NCBI GenBank assembly: GCA_046329235.1
Contig: JAXLVA010000001.1
Location: 1,116,001-1,180,000, forward strand
Reading direction: 5' to 3'
DNA: 64,000 bases
DNA from: JALONH01 sp046329235
GTDB lineage: Bacteria > Bacteroidota > Bacteroidia > Cytophagales > Cytophagaceae
Shown: in pieces, positions 33,750 to 43,361 of the stretch
Layout: the number at the start of each line of letters is the position of its first letter
Numbering within the stretch: the stretch's first letter is position 1
Made by a program: the position numbers and the translations under genes
The notes under the pieces: model-generated
Databases searched by the model: none
What the model saw: the letters and a program-made list of their open reading frames with translations, nothing else
What the model was told of the DNA's origin: nothing

Positions 33750-36308
33750 TTAAGCCTCCGGAGTTTCTTCCGGTGCTTCGTCGTCCATGGCAGGTAATAC
33801 ATCCGCCTCATCCGGCTTGTGTAATTCTGCTGCGTCGATATCTTCATCTCCTTCCACCACGTCGATTTTAGCAACGGATGCAATTTGATCTGTTTCTTGT
33901 AATTTAATTAAGCGTACACCCTGTGTAGCACGTCCCATCACACGAAGAGAAGAAACAGCCATACGGATAGTTACACCTGATTTATTGATAATCATCAATT
34001 GGTTTTCGTCGGTTACACCTAAGATACTTACCAATAATCCTGTTTTATCAGTGATGTTAAGTGTTTTTACACCTTTACCACCACGGTTAGTGACACGGTA
34101 ATCATCAATATCGGAACGTTTACCATATCCTTTTTCAGAAACTACTAATAAGTTCATGTTAGGATTATTGATGGCAACTAAACCTACTACTCTATCATCA
34201 TCACCGGCTAAAGTAACACCTTTTACACCGGCAGCTGTTCTACCCATCGGACGAACTTGGCTTTCGTTGAAACGGATAGCTCTACCTGAACGAAGTGCAA
34301 TTACTAACTCATCACTACCGGATGTTAACTTCACATCTAATAAGCGATCACCTTCATGTACCGTGATAGCGTTGATACCACCTGATCTAGGTCTGGAGTA
34401 AGCTTCTAAAGATGTTTTCTTAATAGTACCTTGTTCCGTACACATAACGATGTAGTTATTATTGATATAATCTTCATCGTTTAATGTCTTCACGTTGATA
34501 ACGGCACGAACTCTATCACCGGATTCTATTTGAATCACGTTCTGAATAGCACGTCCTTTGGATGTTTTAGAACCTTCCGGAATTTCGTATACTTTTAACC
34601 AGAATACTTTACCAAACTCGGTAAAGAATAATAAGTAATTATGAGTAGATGCTACGAAGATGTGTTCTGTAAAGTCGGTTTCTTTTGAACCGGCCCCTTT
34701 TGAACCTACACCACCGCGTGATTGTGTTCTATATTCTGTTAAGGCTGTACGTTTGATATATCCTTCGTGCGAAATAGTAATTACCATTTGCTCTTCCGGA
34801 ATCATATCTTCCATGGTGATATCATCGGAAGCATGAACTACGTCTGTTCTACGGTTATCACCATATCTTTCACGCATCTCAGTGGTTTCATCCACTATGA
34901 TTTGCATACGTAATTCTTTACTTGCTAAAATCTCTTGAAGTTTGGCAATCAAAGCCATTACCTCATCATATTCTTTTAAGATTTTATCGCGCTCCATGCC
35001 TGTTAAGCGTTGTAGACGTAGGTCTAACACTGCTTTAGCTTGGATTTCAGACATACCAAAGTTACTCATCAAACCAACTTTCGCTTCTTCCGGATCTCTG
35101 GATTCACGAATTAATTTAATAACAGCATCTAAGTTGTCTAAGGCAATTAAATAACCTTGTAAAATGTGTGCACGTTTCTCCGCTTCGTTTAGTTCGAATT
35201 GTGTTCTACGCGTTACTACTTCATGACGGTGCTCTACAAAGTACTGGATTAACTCTTTCAAGTTTAAGGTCATCGGGCGACCTTTTACCAATGCTACGTT
35301 GTTAACACCAAAAGATGATTGTAATTGAGTGTATTTGTATAAGTTGTTAAGTACAACGTTAGAGATAGCATCTCTCTTTAAATCGAATACTACACGAAGA
35401 CCATCTCTATCCGATTCGTCACGGATATCACTGATACCTTCGATTTTCTTTTCATTAACTAATCCGGCAATTCTTTCAATCATGGCAGCTTTATTCACCA
35501 TGTATGGAATTTCCGTTACGATAATTTGTTCTTTACCATTTTTGTTGGTTTCGATGGATGCTTTAGAACGAATCACGATACGTCCGCGACCAGTTTCAAA
35601 AGCCGAACGAATACCGCTAAATCCGTAGATGGTACCACCTGTAGGGAAATCCGGAGCTTTAATAAACTGCATTAATTCCTGGATAGTAATCTCAGGATTT
35701 TTAATGTATTCGATTACCCCGTCACAAATCTCAGTTAAGTTGTGCGGAGCCATATTGGTAGCCATACCTACAGCGATACCGGAAGTACCGTTTACTAGTA
35801 GGTTAGGAACTTTAGCCGGTAATACGGTAGGTTCTTCTAAGGAATCATCAAAGTTTGGTTGGAAGTCAACGGTGTCTTTGTTGATGTCTGAAAGCATTTC
35901 TTCTGCAATACGTTTCAAACGTGCTTCCGTATAACGCATCGCTGCCGGAGAGTCACCATCAATAGAACCAAAGTTACCTTGACCATCCACCATCGGGTAA
36001 CGTAATGACCACTCTTGTGCCATACGAACCATGGTGTCATATACGGAGGCATCACCGTGTGGGTGATACTTACCTAAAACCTCCCCTACGATTCTGGCAG
36101 ATTTTTTATATGGTTTGTTGTAGTTTACCCCTAATTCTTCCATCCCGAATAAAACTCGGCGATGTACCGGTTTTAACCCATCACGTACATCAGGAAGTGC
36201 ACGAGAAACGATAACCGACATCGAATAATCGATATAGGCTCCACGCATCTCATCTTCAATATTAATAGGGATGATATTCGTCCCACCGGAAAGCGGCTGA
36301 TCAGACAT
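33750..36308 (-). CDS. gyrA: DNA gyrase subunit A
   Basis: 852 aa; catalytic subunit that cleaves DNA via a tyrosine and, with GyrB, supercoils DNA. Catalytic Y126 in AAMRYTEAR; QRDR segment HPHGDASVYDTMVRMAQ (83-99); C-terminal beta-pinwheel with the GyrA box QSRGGVGSKGAG (about 535-546) and an acidic tail. The residue equivalent to E. coli Ser83 is Ala87, while the Asp87 equivalent (D91) is kept. ATG at 36308. Confidence 0.97.
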   Translation of the reverse strand: MSDQPLSGGTNIIPINIEDEMRGAYIDYSMSVIVSRALPDVRDGLKPVHRRVLFGMEELGVNYNKPYKKSARIVGEVLGKYHPHGDASVYDTMVRMAQEWSLRYPMVDGQGNFGSIDGDSPAAMRYTEARLKRIAEEMLSDINKDTVDFQPNFDDSLEEPTVLPAKVPNLLVNGTSGIAVGMATNMAPHNLTEICDGVIEYIKNPEITIQELMQFIKAPDFPTGGTIYGFSGIRSAFETGRGRIVIRSKASIETNKNGKEQIIVTEIPYMVNKAAMIERIAGLVNEKKIEGISDIRDESDRDGLRVVFDLKRDAISNVVLNNLYKYTQLQSSFGVNNVALVKGRPMTLNLKELIQYFVEHRHEVVTRRTQFELNEAEKRAHILQGYLIALDNLDAVIKLIRESRDPEEAKVGLMSNFGMSEIQAKAVLDLRLQRLTGMERDKILKEYDEVMALIAKLQEILASKELRMQIIVDETTEMRERYGDNRRTDVVHASDDITMEDMIPEEQMVITISHEGYIKRTALTEYRTQSRGGVGSKGAGSKETDFTEHIFVASTHNYLLFFTEFGKVFWLKVYEIPEGSKTSKGRAIQNVIQIESGDRVRAVINVKTLNDEDYINNNYIVMCTEQGTIKKTSLEAYSRPRSGGINAITVHEGDRLLDVKLTSGSDELVIALRSGRAIRFNESQVRPMGRTAAGVKGVTLAGDDDRVVGLVAINNPNMNLLVVSEKGYGKRSDIDDYRVTNRGGKGVKTLNITDKTGLLVSILGVTDENQLMIINKSGVTIRMAVSSLRVMGRATQGVRLIKLQETDQIASVAKIDVVEGDEDIDAAELHKPDEADVLPAMDDEAPEETPEA

Positions 36309-36707
<399 letters not shown>

Positions 36708-36718
36708 CTCTCAAACGA

Positions 36719-36750
36719 AAAAGGCATCAAATTTTGATGCCTTTTTTTAT
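36719..36750 (+). terminator. terminator after tRNA-Thr
   Basis: AAAGGCATCAAA/TTTTGATGCCTTT stem followed by a T run. It also overlaps the end of the convergent membrane gene (stop at 36747), so it probably works in both directions. Confidence 0.85.
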
Positions 36751-38096
36751 TTCCTCTCCCACCCAAATTTCTTCTGATGTTCTTCGTCGGGCTTTTGAAA
36801 GCTTCGAGCATATTCGTCTGTCATATGCAACTTCCCAAAGCCTGCCTTCCATGATGGATAAGTCATGCTATCCCAATGCAATATCTCTCGCTCATATTGA
36901 ATGTTGTAAAACAAGCCGTAGAAAGCTAGAAGGATTAACAGTACGCCTCCCATAAATTTCTTCGAGTGAATAGTCGTTTGTACCATAAAACCTAAGCCTA
37001 ACGCCATCACAGCGTAGAAGTCGATTAACGGTCTACAACTCACACTGCCTCCGTACCACCAGCACCACCAGGAGAACGTAACATACAAGAACACCGGAAA
37101 CAAAACGTAGATAATAGCTCTACTCTCCTTTAGATACTTAGCCAAAAGAACAAACCCCAGACAAGCCACGAGCATCAGCGGTGTATAGATAAACCATCCT
37201 TTTCTAAATCCAAATAAGCCTTCCCATACATGCGGATGATTAAAAAAGAAATGTTCGTCTACATACGACCAATACATCCATTCACCTGTGGTTTGATGCC
37301 AATAATAACTTTGAATACACCATAATAAAAAAGGAATGAGAACGAGTAATAACAAGTGTGTTTTTTGTTGAATAAAAAACTGTATTCGTTTCTTAAGACT
37401 GTCTAATGAATAGACTCCCCATAATGGGAAAATAGCTGTAATGATTATATCTACCGGGCGTATCCAAACAATCAGGCCTATTGTCAAGGCAATGACGATG
37501 ATGCGTTGAAGAGTGGCTTGTTGGTAGTATTGGATGGTATAATAACAAAGTATGGCTACTAAACTAAACGAGTAGGCATGTGGCATTACCTCTACAAAGG
37601 AATAATAAAAAAGATTGGTGCCGAAGAATAGTAAAAGGATTGTTATGGCGGTAGTTATCTCATTGAAAAAACACAATAAGAATTTCCTTAAGTATATTAA
37701 TCCTATGCTCACGTAAAATAATAAAGAGCATTGCAATGCTAAAAAATAAAAAAGTGAATACCCAGTGGGAGCTGAAGTCTCAGGATACATAAGGGCTGCA
37801 CCATGTGCTAAGCAAAAGAAAGGTAAATATAAAAAGGCTAATCCGCCTGACATTTTATATACATACTCTCCTTCTTCGTTGGTATACTTCCATGTTTTGT
37901 CTTGGTAAATAGTTGCGTCTGAATTTAAAAAATGTAAAGACGGATCATGTTCTATTATGGTGGCAGGAAGATATAAGTAATAATGTTTAATATCCCATTG
38001 CACTACATCGTTACCCCATCTACGGGTGATACTTAACGAGCTGAGAAGAGCTAGGATGCAAAAAATAACGCTATAGTAAGAGTACTTAGCTTGCAT
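36747..38096 (-). CDS. polytopic membrane protein, probable GT-C-type glycosyltransferase
   Basis: 449 aa from ATG at 38096, which overlaps the GT9 gene by 11 nt; the longer frame is less likely. About 10 TM helices. The first periplasmic loop has GNDVVQWDIKHYYLYLPA, an acidic-motif loop reminiscent of GT39/PMT-like GT-C enzymes, and WCWWYGGSVSCRPLIDFY is typical of this Bacteroidota family. Likely envelope glycan modification; substrate unknown. Confidence 0.65.
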   Translation of the reverse strand: MQAKYSYYSVIFCILALLSSLSITRRWGNDVVQWDIKHYYLYLPATIIEHDPSLHFLNSDATIYQDKTWKYTNEEGEYVYKMSGGLAFLYLPFFCLAHGAALMYPETSAPTGYSLFYFLALQCSLLFYVSIGLIYLRKFLLCFFNEITTAITILLLFFGTNLFYYSFVEVMPHAYSFSLVAILCYYTIQYYQQATLQRIIVIALTIGLIVWIRPVDIIITAIFPLWGVYSLDSLKKRIQFFIQQKTHLLLLVLIPFLLWCIQSYYWHQTTGEWMYWSYVDEHFFFNHPHVWEGLFGFRKGWFIYTPLMLVACLGFVLLAKYLKESRAIIYVLFPVFLYVTFSWWCWWYGGSVSCRPLIDFYAVMALGLGFMVQTTIHSKKFMGGVLLILLAFYGLFYNIQYEREILHWDSMTYPSWKAGFGKLHMTDEYARSFQKPDEEHQKKFGWERK

Positions 38097-39099
38097 TGAT
38101 GAGTTGTTGGCATTGTTCGTACACCGATTTAGGTGATAAGCCCAGTCCGCATTTAAAATGGCCTTTTGGACAAGCTTTTTTGCCATGCATACCACATGGT
38201 TTACAATCTAGATTCTCTTTGGTTTCAATTACCACATGTTTGTGCGCTAAAGGTCCAAATCCAAACGATGGTGACGTAGAGCAAAATATAGCTACCGTTG
38301 GTACATCTACCGCTGAGGCTAAATGTAACGGTCCTGAATCATTAGCAACAACCAATGAGGCTTTAGAAAATAAGGCTGCAGTTTCTATTAGTTGATGTTT
38401 ACCTGCTAATACCTCCACTCTCGGATGCCCCGATTTTTGAGCAATTTCATCACAGGAAGGTTTATCATTCGGGGCTCCAACTAAATAGATGGTCGTTTCT
38501 TTGGGATAATGTTGAATCAATTTTACCCAATGCTCCAATGGCCATTGTTTGGTGTACCAAACAGAATTAGGTGCTAAACAAATATAGGAGTCCTTGATGT
38601 AAGGCTTAACCTTCTCGTATGCTTCTGTAGTTGGGTATAATACCGGTCGATTGACAAACTGATGAACAAAGTCTTGTATTAAATCATGATTACGATCGAT
38701 TTCGTGTACATGGTTCCCCCAACGATGTTTGGCACGAAAGGTAAAGAAAATGGAGAAAGGATTTTTGCGAAAGCCACAAGTGAGTTTGGCTCCTGTGATT
38801 AATGTAAGTAGTCCGGCTGAAAAATAACGTTGTAGTGTAATACTCCAATCATATTTTTCTTTTCTCAGCTGAAGCCCAAGGGTAATTAGATTTTTGAACT
38901 TGCCGTTCTTTTTATCCCAAGTCCAAACTTTGTTGATGAACGGATGTTGATGAAAAAGGCTTTCATTGCCTTTCCGGACTACAAGGTCAATCTTGGTGTC
39001 CGGAAAGTTGAGGTGCAACGTTTCTAGTAACGCAGTAGAAAGTATGACATCTCCTATGAAGGCAGTTTGTATAACTACAATTTTGTTTGACTTCGTCAT
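38086..39099 (-). CDS. glycosyltransferase family 9 (heptosyltransferase-like)
   Basis: 337 aa, GT-B fold, ADP-heptose:LPS heptosyltransferase family. N-terminal KIVVIQTAFIGDVILSTAL motif, the ICLAPNSVWYTKQWPLEHW loop, and the donor-site VVANDSGPLHLASAVDVP. The C-terminal CKPCGMHGKKACPKGHFKC cluster is common in this family. Acts at the cytoplasmic side of the inner membrane in LPS core synthesis. Overlaps the next membrane gene by 11 nt. Confidence 0.9.
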   Translation of the reverse strand: MTKSNKIVVIQTAFIGDVILSTALLETLHLNFPDTKIDLVVRKGNESLFHQHPFINKVWTWDKKNGKFKNLITLGLQLRKEKYDWSITLQRYFSAGLLTLITGAKLTCGFRKNPFSIFFTFRAKHRWGNHVHEIDRNHDLIQDFVHQFVNRPVLYPTTEAYEKVKPYIKDSYICLAPNSVWYTKQWPLEHWVKLIQHYPKETTIYLVGAPNDKPSCDEIAQKSGHPRVEVLAGKHQLIETAALFSKASLVVANDSGPLHLASAVDVPTVAIFCSTSPSFGFGPLAHKHVVIETKENLDCKPCGMHGKKACPKGHFKCGLGLSPKSVYEQCQQLINAS

Positions 39100-39170
39100 G
39101 GTTAAGTAAACTTACCAAAAATCGTACAAATTTACTTAGGTAAGTTATACGCATGACGAAGAAGTGTTCT

Positions 39171-39797
39171 TCACAAGAAAGGGTGATTGAAATCCGTAAT
39201 TACTTTATTCAATCTAGCCAAGTTTACAGTATCAGTAATGTTTACACTAAAGCCTAAGATATTTACCTTATCGCTATAAGGATTAATGATTGGCAATTTA
39301 TGTGTTTTAAAGACGTATGAATTACCGTTAGGTAAGGAGAAATTTTGTTGTGGAAGTTCGATGCCGATTTTATCATTAAGTACCAATGAATCAGACTGAT
39401 GAATCATATCTAGTTCTTCCGGATCTGCTACAAAATCTTCATCTGTTTTCCCAATAATATCACTCTCTTTTAATCCGAATAAGTCAGCCTCTTGTTTATT
39501 CAACATCATGTATTTCTTTTCATGATCTTTTAAGAATACCGGGAATGGTAAACTTTCAATTATCATTTTAATAAACAGGTAGGTGTTGTTTGCCTCGTTG
39601 GACTTATTACTTGCATGATTGGAAAAATTCAAATTCCCTAGTGCATTGGAAAATACCTCTTCAATTGTATTTTCTTCATATAAATCAATGTGTTCCAGGT
39701 GGTCATCCTTTGGATCTGGAGTCAGCATACCTATAACATACAGCGCTTTTTTAAGGGTGTTTTCTAGATAAATGAGTTTTTTTTCATTGTTAGACAT
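39171..39797 (-). CDS. PAS-domain protein
   Basis: 208 aa. Helical N-terminus (about 1-75), then a single PAS fold (about 80-195) with LPFPVFLKDHEKKYMMLNKQ, GLKESDIIGKTDEDF and ILGFSVNITDTV. No kinase, GGDEF or DNA-binding output is attached, so it probably signals through a partner. No two-component partner is adjacent. Confidence 0.8.
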   Translation of the reverse strand: MSNNEKKLIYLENTLKKALYVIGMLTPDPKDDHLEHIDLYEENTIEEVFSNALGNLNFSNHASNKSNEANNTYLFIKMIIESLPFPVFLKDHEKKYMMLNKQEADLFGLKESDIIGKTDEDFVADPEELDMIHQSDSLVLNDKIGIELPQQNFSLPNGNSYVFKTHKLPIINPYSDKVNILGFSVNITDTVNLARLNKVITDFNHPFL

Positions 39798-40138
39798 ATA
39801 ATTTTGGTGTTGTGTGTTAAATTTTTGGTCTTTTATCTAAAAACAGGTTGTTTTTTTAACCTGATACTAAATTTGTATAAATAATTGGATTTTTCAAGTG
39901 GAGTTGAAAAGATTTACCCTGACCATATGTAAGGTGTGTACTTACTTTTGTCTATATTTTGCTAAATAAAACGAGGCAATATTGGATAAAAAAAAGACGC
40001 TTTTGGTTTAATCAAATATGCTATTTGAAATAAATAAGGGTTTTCGTTAAAAACTATATTTTGGATTCGTAAGGTTTTCGGTATATTTTTAAAGGACTTT
40101 TCATTTTAGTTAAGGATTAACACACACAATACCATTTA
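39798..40138. other. intergenic region upstream of fatty acid desaturase
   Basis: 341 bp between divergent genes. A hairpin CAGGTT-GTTTTTTT-AACCTG lies at about 39844-39863. A -7-like TACTTTTG occurs at 39943-39950, 189 bp before the desaturase start, which would give a long leader. No ORF. The long distance could allow regulation in the leader, but no known riboswitch is recognised. Confidence 0.4.
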
Positions 40139-41242
40139 ATGCGACCATTACCTCTTATTACCGATCCCGGATTCGTAAAACCGGAAAAATACTCAGCTTT
40201 TGAAAAATTTTGGCTTTCTAAAATGCGCGATGAAAGGGATTTACCTTTTATTAAACTTACTTTAGAAATCGCAGCTTGGTTCTTCCCTATCGCTGCTATT
40301 CTGTATTTCGTCGATAATAATTATATCTGGTGGGCTACCGCTGTCTTCTATTTCTACTTAAATAACTTGGTTTATAAAGGTTCTTTTGGGTTGATGCTAC
40401 ACTGTACCAGCCACCGACCTTGGTTTAAATCGGAATATAGCTTCTTAAACAAAATCCTTCCTTGGATAATAGGTCCCTTCTTCGGACAAACTCCGGAGAC
40501 TTATTTCTCTCACCACTTAGGAATGCACCACGTAGAAAACAACAATGAAAATGATTTGTCTTCCACGATGCATTATCAAAGAGATAGCTTTGCTGATTTC
40601 ATGAAATACTTCTTAGATTTCTTCTTCTTAGGATTAGTGAAATTAGTAAACTACTTCCACGTACGTAACATTAAAAAACTACGCGATAAAGTTTTATTCG
40701 GTGAGTTTGCCTTCTTTATCTTCTGCGGGATACTTTCTTATTTTAACTTCCCTGCCACGTTCATGGTGTTTATCTTCCCTTTCATTGTGTCTCGTTTCAT
40801 TATGATGGCAGGTAACTTTACACAACATACCTTCATCGATCCTACCGATCCGGAAAACCACTATAAAAACAGTATCACTTGTATCAACACGAAATACAAC
40901 AAAAAGTGTTGGAACGATGGTTACCACATCAGTCACCACGTACGTCCTGGTATGCACTGGACTGAACACCCAAATCATTTGCGCAACAACTTAGATGTAT
41001 ATGCAGCTAACAAAGCATTAGTGTTTGACCAAACAGATTTTCTGCCTATCTTTTATCGTGTGATGAATAAACAATACGATTGGTTAGCAGATCACTTAGT
41101 GAATTTGAATGGGAATGAGTTTGCTTCAAGAGAAGAAGCGATTGCCATCATGAAAGAAAGAACTAAAAAAATACCTAAATCAGGTAAGTATACTAATAAA
41201 GTATTTGTGGAGAAAGAACCGGAAGCAGTTCACTTCGCGTAG
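40139..41242 (+). CDS. membrane fatty acid desaturase
   Basis: 367 aa, integral membrane diiron enzyme. His boxes: HCTSH (88-92), HHLGMHH (125-131), NFTQHTF, and DGYHISHHVRPGMHWTEH near 265-282. About four TM segments. It introduces a double bond in acyl chains or a related lipid; substrate not determinable. ATG at 40139. The NTHH/HxxHH pattern fits the PF00487 family. Confidence 0.88.
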   Translation: MRPLPLITDPGFVKPEKYSAFEKFWLSKMRDERDLPFIKLTLEIAAWFFPIAAILYFVDNNYIWWATAVFYFYLNNLVYKGSFGLMLHCTSHRPWFKSEYSFLNKILPWIIGPFFGQTPETYFSHHLGMHHVENNNENDLSSTMHYQRDSFADFMKYFLDFFFLGLVKLVNYFHVRNIKKLRDKVLFGEFAFFIFCGILSYFNFPATFMVFIFPFIVSRFIMMAGNFTQHTFIDPTDPENHYKNSITCINTKYNKKCWNDGYHISHHVRPGMHWTEHPNHLRNNLDVYAANKALVFDQTDFLPIFYRVMNKQYDWLADHLVNLNGNEFASREEAIAIMKERTKKIPKSGKYTNKVFVEKEPEAVHFA

Positions 41243-41271
41243 TACTTCTAAAAGAAAGTATATCAACTGAC

Positions 41272-41304
41272 AAACCTGCAAGATTTTATAAACCTTGCAG
41301 GTTT
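41272..41304 (+). terminator. hairpin after desaturase
   Basis: AAACCTGCAAG (41272-41282) pairs with CTTGCAGGTTT (41294-41304). Only a weak T-rich tail follows. Also resembles a repeat element, as it is next to a REP-like pair. Confidence 0.6.
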
Positions 41305-41324
41305 ATTTATTAGGTGGGTATATT

Positions 41325-41414
41325 CCCACCATAAAATGGTGGGCTTACTATCGCTTAACACAATCTGTGGTGTTAATTCATTGCGTTTAGGCAGCCCACG
41401 GTTTTAACCGTGGG
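41325..41414. repeat. REP-like double palindrome
   Basis: Two GC-rich palindromes in tandem: CCCACCAT-AAA-ATGGTGGG (41325-41343) and CCCACGGTT-TT-AACCGTGGG (41395-41414), 51 bp apart, between convergent genes. The paired layout resembles REP/BIME-type intergenic repeats. Confidence 0.55.
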
Positions 41415-41432
41415 ATTCAAAGTAGTCTTTAA

Positions 41433-42188
41433 TTATTTCAATCCAATAAACGCACCCATTCGTCCCGAGTAAAGTCCTTCTCTCCTAGCAGAGAAACATT
41501 GCTCGGGATTTTTATATGTACACACTCCCAATACATCAATGTTTTTGGTAGGTACGCCACTCTCTTCTAATTGAATTTTATTTTCCATCCATAAGTCGCA
41601 ACAGGTAGACGTTTCACTGCGTTGCACTATACTTTCCGGATGCATTTGTTTCACTACTTCCTCACCCACTTCATACACTTCAGCGGATATAGACGGACCT
41701 ATACTCGCAAAAATATGTTGAGCATGGGTGCCATACGCATGTTGCATGGCTTTGATGGTTTCTTGTACAATCTTGGCGGCTGTTCCACGCCAACCGGCAT
41801 GTATGGCTGCGATAGCTTTGTTTTTTGTATCGAATAAAAGGATAGGAACACAATCAGCAGAAAGAATACCAATGACTACATTAGGGGCATTAGATATTAA
41901 AGCATCACAATTTTCGAGCGACTCTAAAGATGTATCATGTTGAACTTCTTTCACAATATTGCTATGTGTTTGAACCGGAAAAAACACTTTGCGGTTGTCG
42001 TTGAATACAGAAGTAGCAATGGCTGTGCGATGAGCTGTCACCACTTCCGAATGATCTTTGACTTGATAACTTAGGTTGAATCCATTATAAACACTCTCCG
42101 GAAACTTAGTTGGATTGCGTAAGGTAAAACCGTGAAGTATGGAGTTATTAGTAGATAGTAAGGTAGAAGTAAGAAAGTCGAAGGACAT
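41433..42188 (-). CDS. pgeF: YfiH/laccase-domain protein
   Basis: 251 aa of the YfiH family, formerly labelled multicopper polyphenol oxidase. In other bacteria it acts on purine nucleosides or edits mis-added residues in peptidoglycan (PgeF). Motifs: CDALIS, LSADCVPILLFD, IAAIHAGWRGTA with the metal His, and CTYKNPEQCFSARREG. Directly follows msrA, with one base between msrA stop and this ATG. Confidence 0.9.
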   Translation of the reverse strand: MSFDFLTSTLLSTNNSILHGFTLRNPTKFPESVYNGFNLSYQVKDHSEVVTAHRTAIATSVFNDNRKVFFPVQTHSNIVKEVQHDTSLESLENCDALISNAPNVVIGILSADCVPILLFDTKNKAIAAIHAGWRGTAAKIVQETIKAMQHAYGTHAQHIFASIGPSISAEVYEVGEEVVKQMHPESIVQRSETSTCCDLWMENKIQLEESGVPTKNIDVLGVCTYKNPEQCFSARREGLYSGRMGAFIGLK

Positions 42189-42189
42189 G

Positions 42190-42858
42190 TTATTTAGTTT
42201 TATCGCCGAATGCTTTTTTGAATTTCTCTAGTTTCGGACGAATGATAAATTGACAATACGGTTGAGAACCGTGCAAGTTGTAATAATCTTGATGGTAGTC
42301 TTCAGCGGCGTAGAAATTAATCAGCGGACTTATTTCAGTTACGATGGGTTGATCGTACACCTTTGCATCTGTTAATTTCTTTTTATAAAACTCGGCTAGC
42401 TTTTTTTGCTCTTCATTATGATAGAAAACCACGGAACGGTATTGTGTCCCTACATCGTTGCCTTGTCGGTTTAACGTAGTTGGATCATGTGTGTACCAAA
42501 ACACTTCCAATAATTCGGTGAAGGAAATGATTTTAGGATTGTAGTAAATACGAAGCACTTCAGCATGACCGGTCAGACCGCTACATACTTCTTTATAGGT
42601 TGGATTTTTGATTTGTCCTCCCGAATATCCGGATACTACACTATCCACCCCTTTTAACTGTTGAAATACCGCTTCGGTACACCAAAAACAGCCATTACCG
42701 AAGGTGGCCGAATCCAAGGTTTTGGAAGTATCTTTAGCGGCGATGGTACTGTCAGAGGTCATGGTAGAAATACGTTTAGGGTCATTTTGTGAACTACATG
42801 CTAAAAAGCATAAGATGTTCAGGAGCGTAAAGCTGCCAAATTTCAAAAAGGGATGCAT
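42190..42858 (-). CDS. msrA: peptide-methionine (S)-S-oxide reductase, lipoprotein form
   Basis: 222 aa from ATG at 42858. Its signal LLNILCFLAC ends in lipobox FLAC, so this is an envelope-anchored MsrA; a longer frame to 42891 spoils the signal. Catalytic GCFWCTEAVF is present (nucleophile the first Cys), plus YSGGQIKNPTYKEVCSGLTGHAE. Reduces methionine sulfoxide in exported proteins. Transcribed with pgeF. Confidence 0.92.
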   Translation of the reverse strand: MHPFLKFGSFTLLNILCFLACSSQNDPKRISTMTSDSTIAAKDTSKTLDSATFGNGCFWCTEAVFQQLKGVDSVVSGYSGGQIKNPTYKEVCSGLTGHAEVLRIYYNPKIISFTELLEVFWYTHDPTTLNRQGNDVGTQYRSVVFYHNEEQKKLAEFYKKKLTDAKVYDQPIVTEISPLINFYAAEDYHQDYYNLHGSQPYCQFIIRPKLEKFKKAFGDKTK

Positions 42859-43070
42859 GGTTTTCAATGATTGCAGGTGTTTTTTATACACAACCCGACT
42901 AAAATAGAGGTTGCTTGTGGTAATAACAAAAATAGAGAGTGCTTAGTTTGAATGGGTTAAGAAAATCGACGAATAAAATGCTCAAAAAAACGCCTTTTGT
43001 GCGTATTTTTTTGGGTTTGGTGTTGGTTCGTATGGATGTTATGACTATTTTTGCCATCCCAAAATGTTAT

Positions 43071-43144
43071 GGCGAGGTAGCTCAGTTGGTTAGAGCGCAG
43101 GATTCATAACCCTGAGGTCACGGGTTCAACTCCCGTCTTCGCTA
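43071..43144 (+). tRNA. tRNA-Met (CAU)
   Basis: 74 nt. Acceptor GGCGAGG/CTTCGCT with two G-U pairs, D-arm GCTCAGTTGGTTAGAGC, anticodon loop TTCATAA with CAT at 43105-43107, T-arm with GGGTTCAACTCCC, discriminator A. It most resembles elongator Met of Bacteroidota; Ile2 (lysidine) cannot be fully excluded. Confidence 0.9.
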
Positions 43145-43361
43145 CGTGTAAGGCTCAAAGTAGAAATACTTTGGGCCTTTTGTTTTTTTAGTTCAAAGTT
43201 GAAGGTTTAAAGTGGGAAAGCTGAAGGCTTAAAGCTTAATGCAGGGTGGTGTGTATTTTAGCCTCCATCTCTATTTATTTAGTAACCCCGAAGGGGTGAC
43301 ATTTTAATAGAAAATCAATTCCCCATTCCATTAGAACGAGTCGAGTGTAACGATACCTTCA

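Noticed and set aside
36734..36955. Plus-strand ORF of 73 aa after tRNA-Thr
   Set aside because: It lies antisense to the long membrane protein gene and over a terminator; it has no features of its own. Similar antisense ORFs in gyrA, thrS and other genes were dropped for the same reason.
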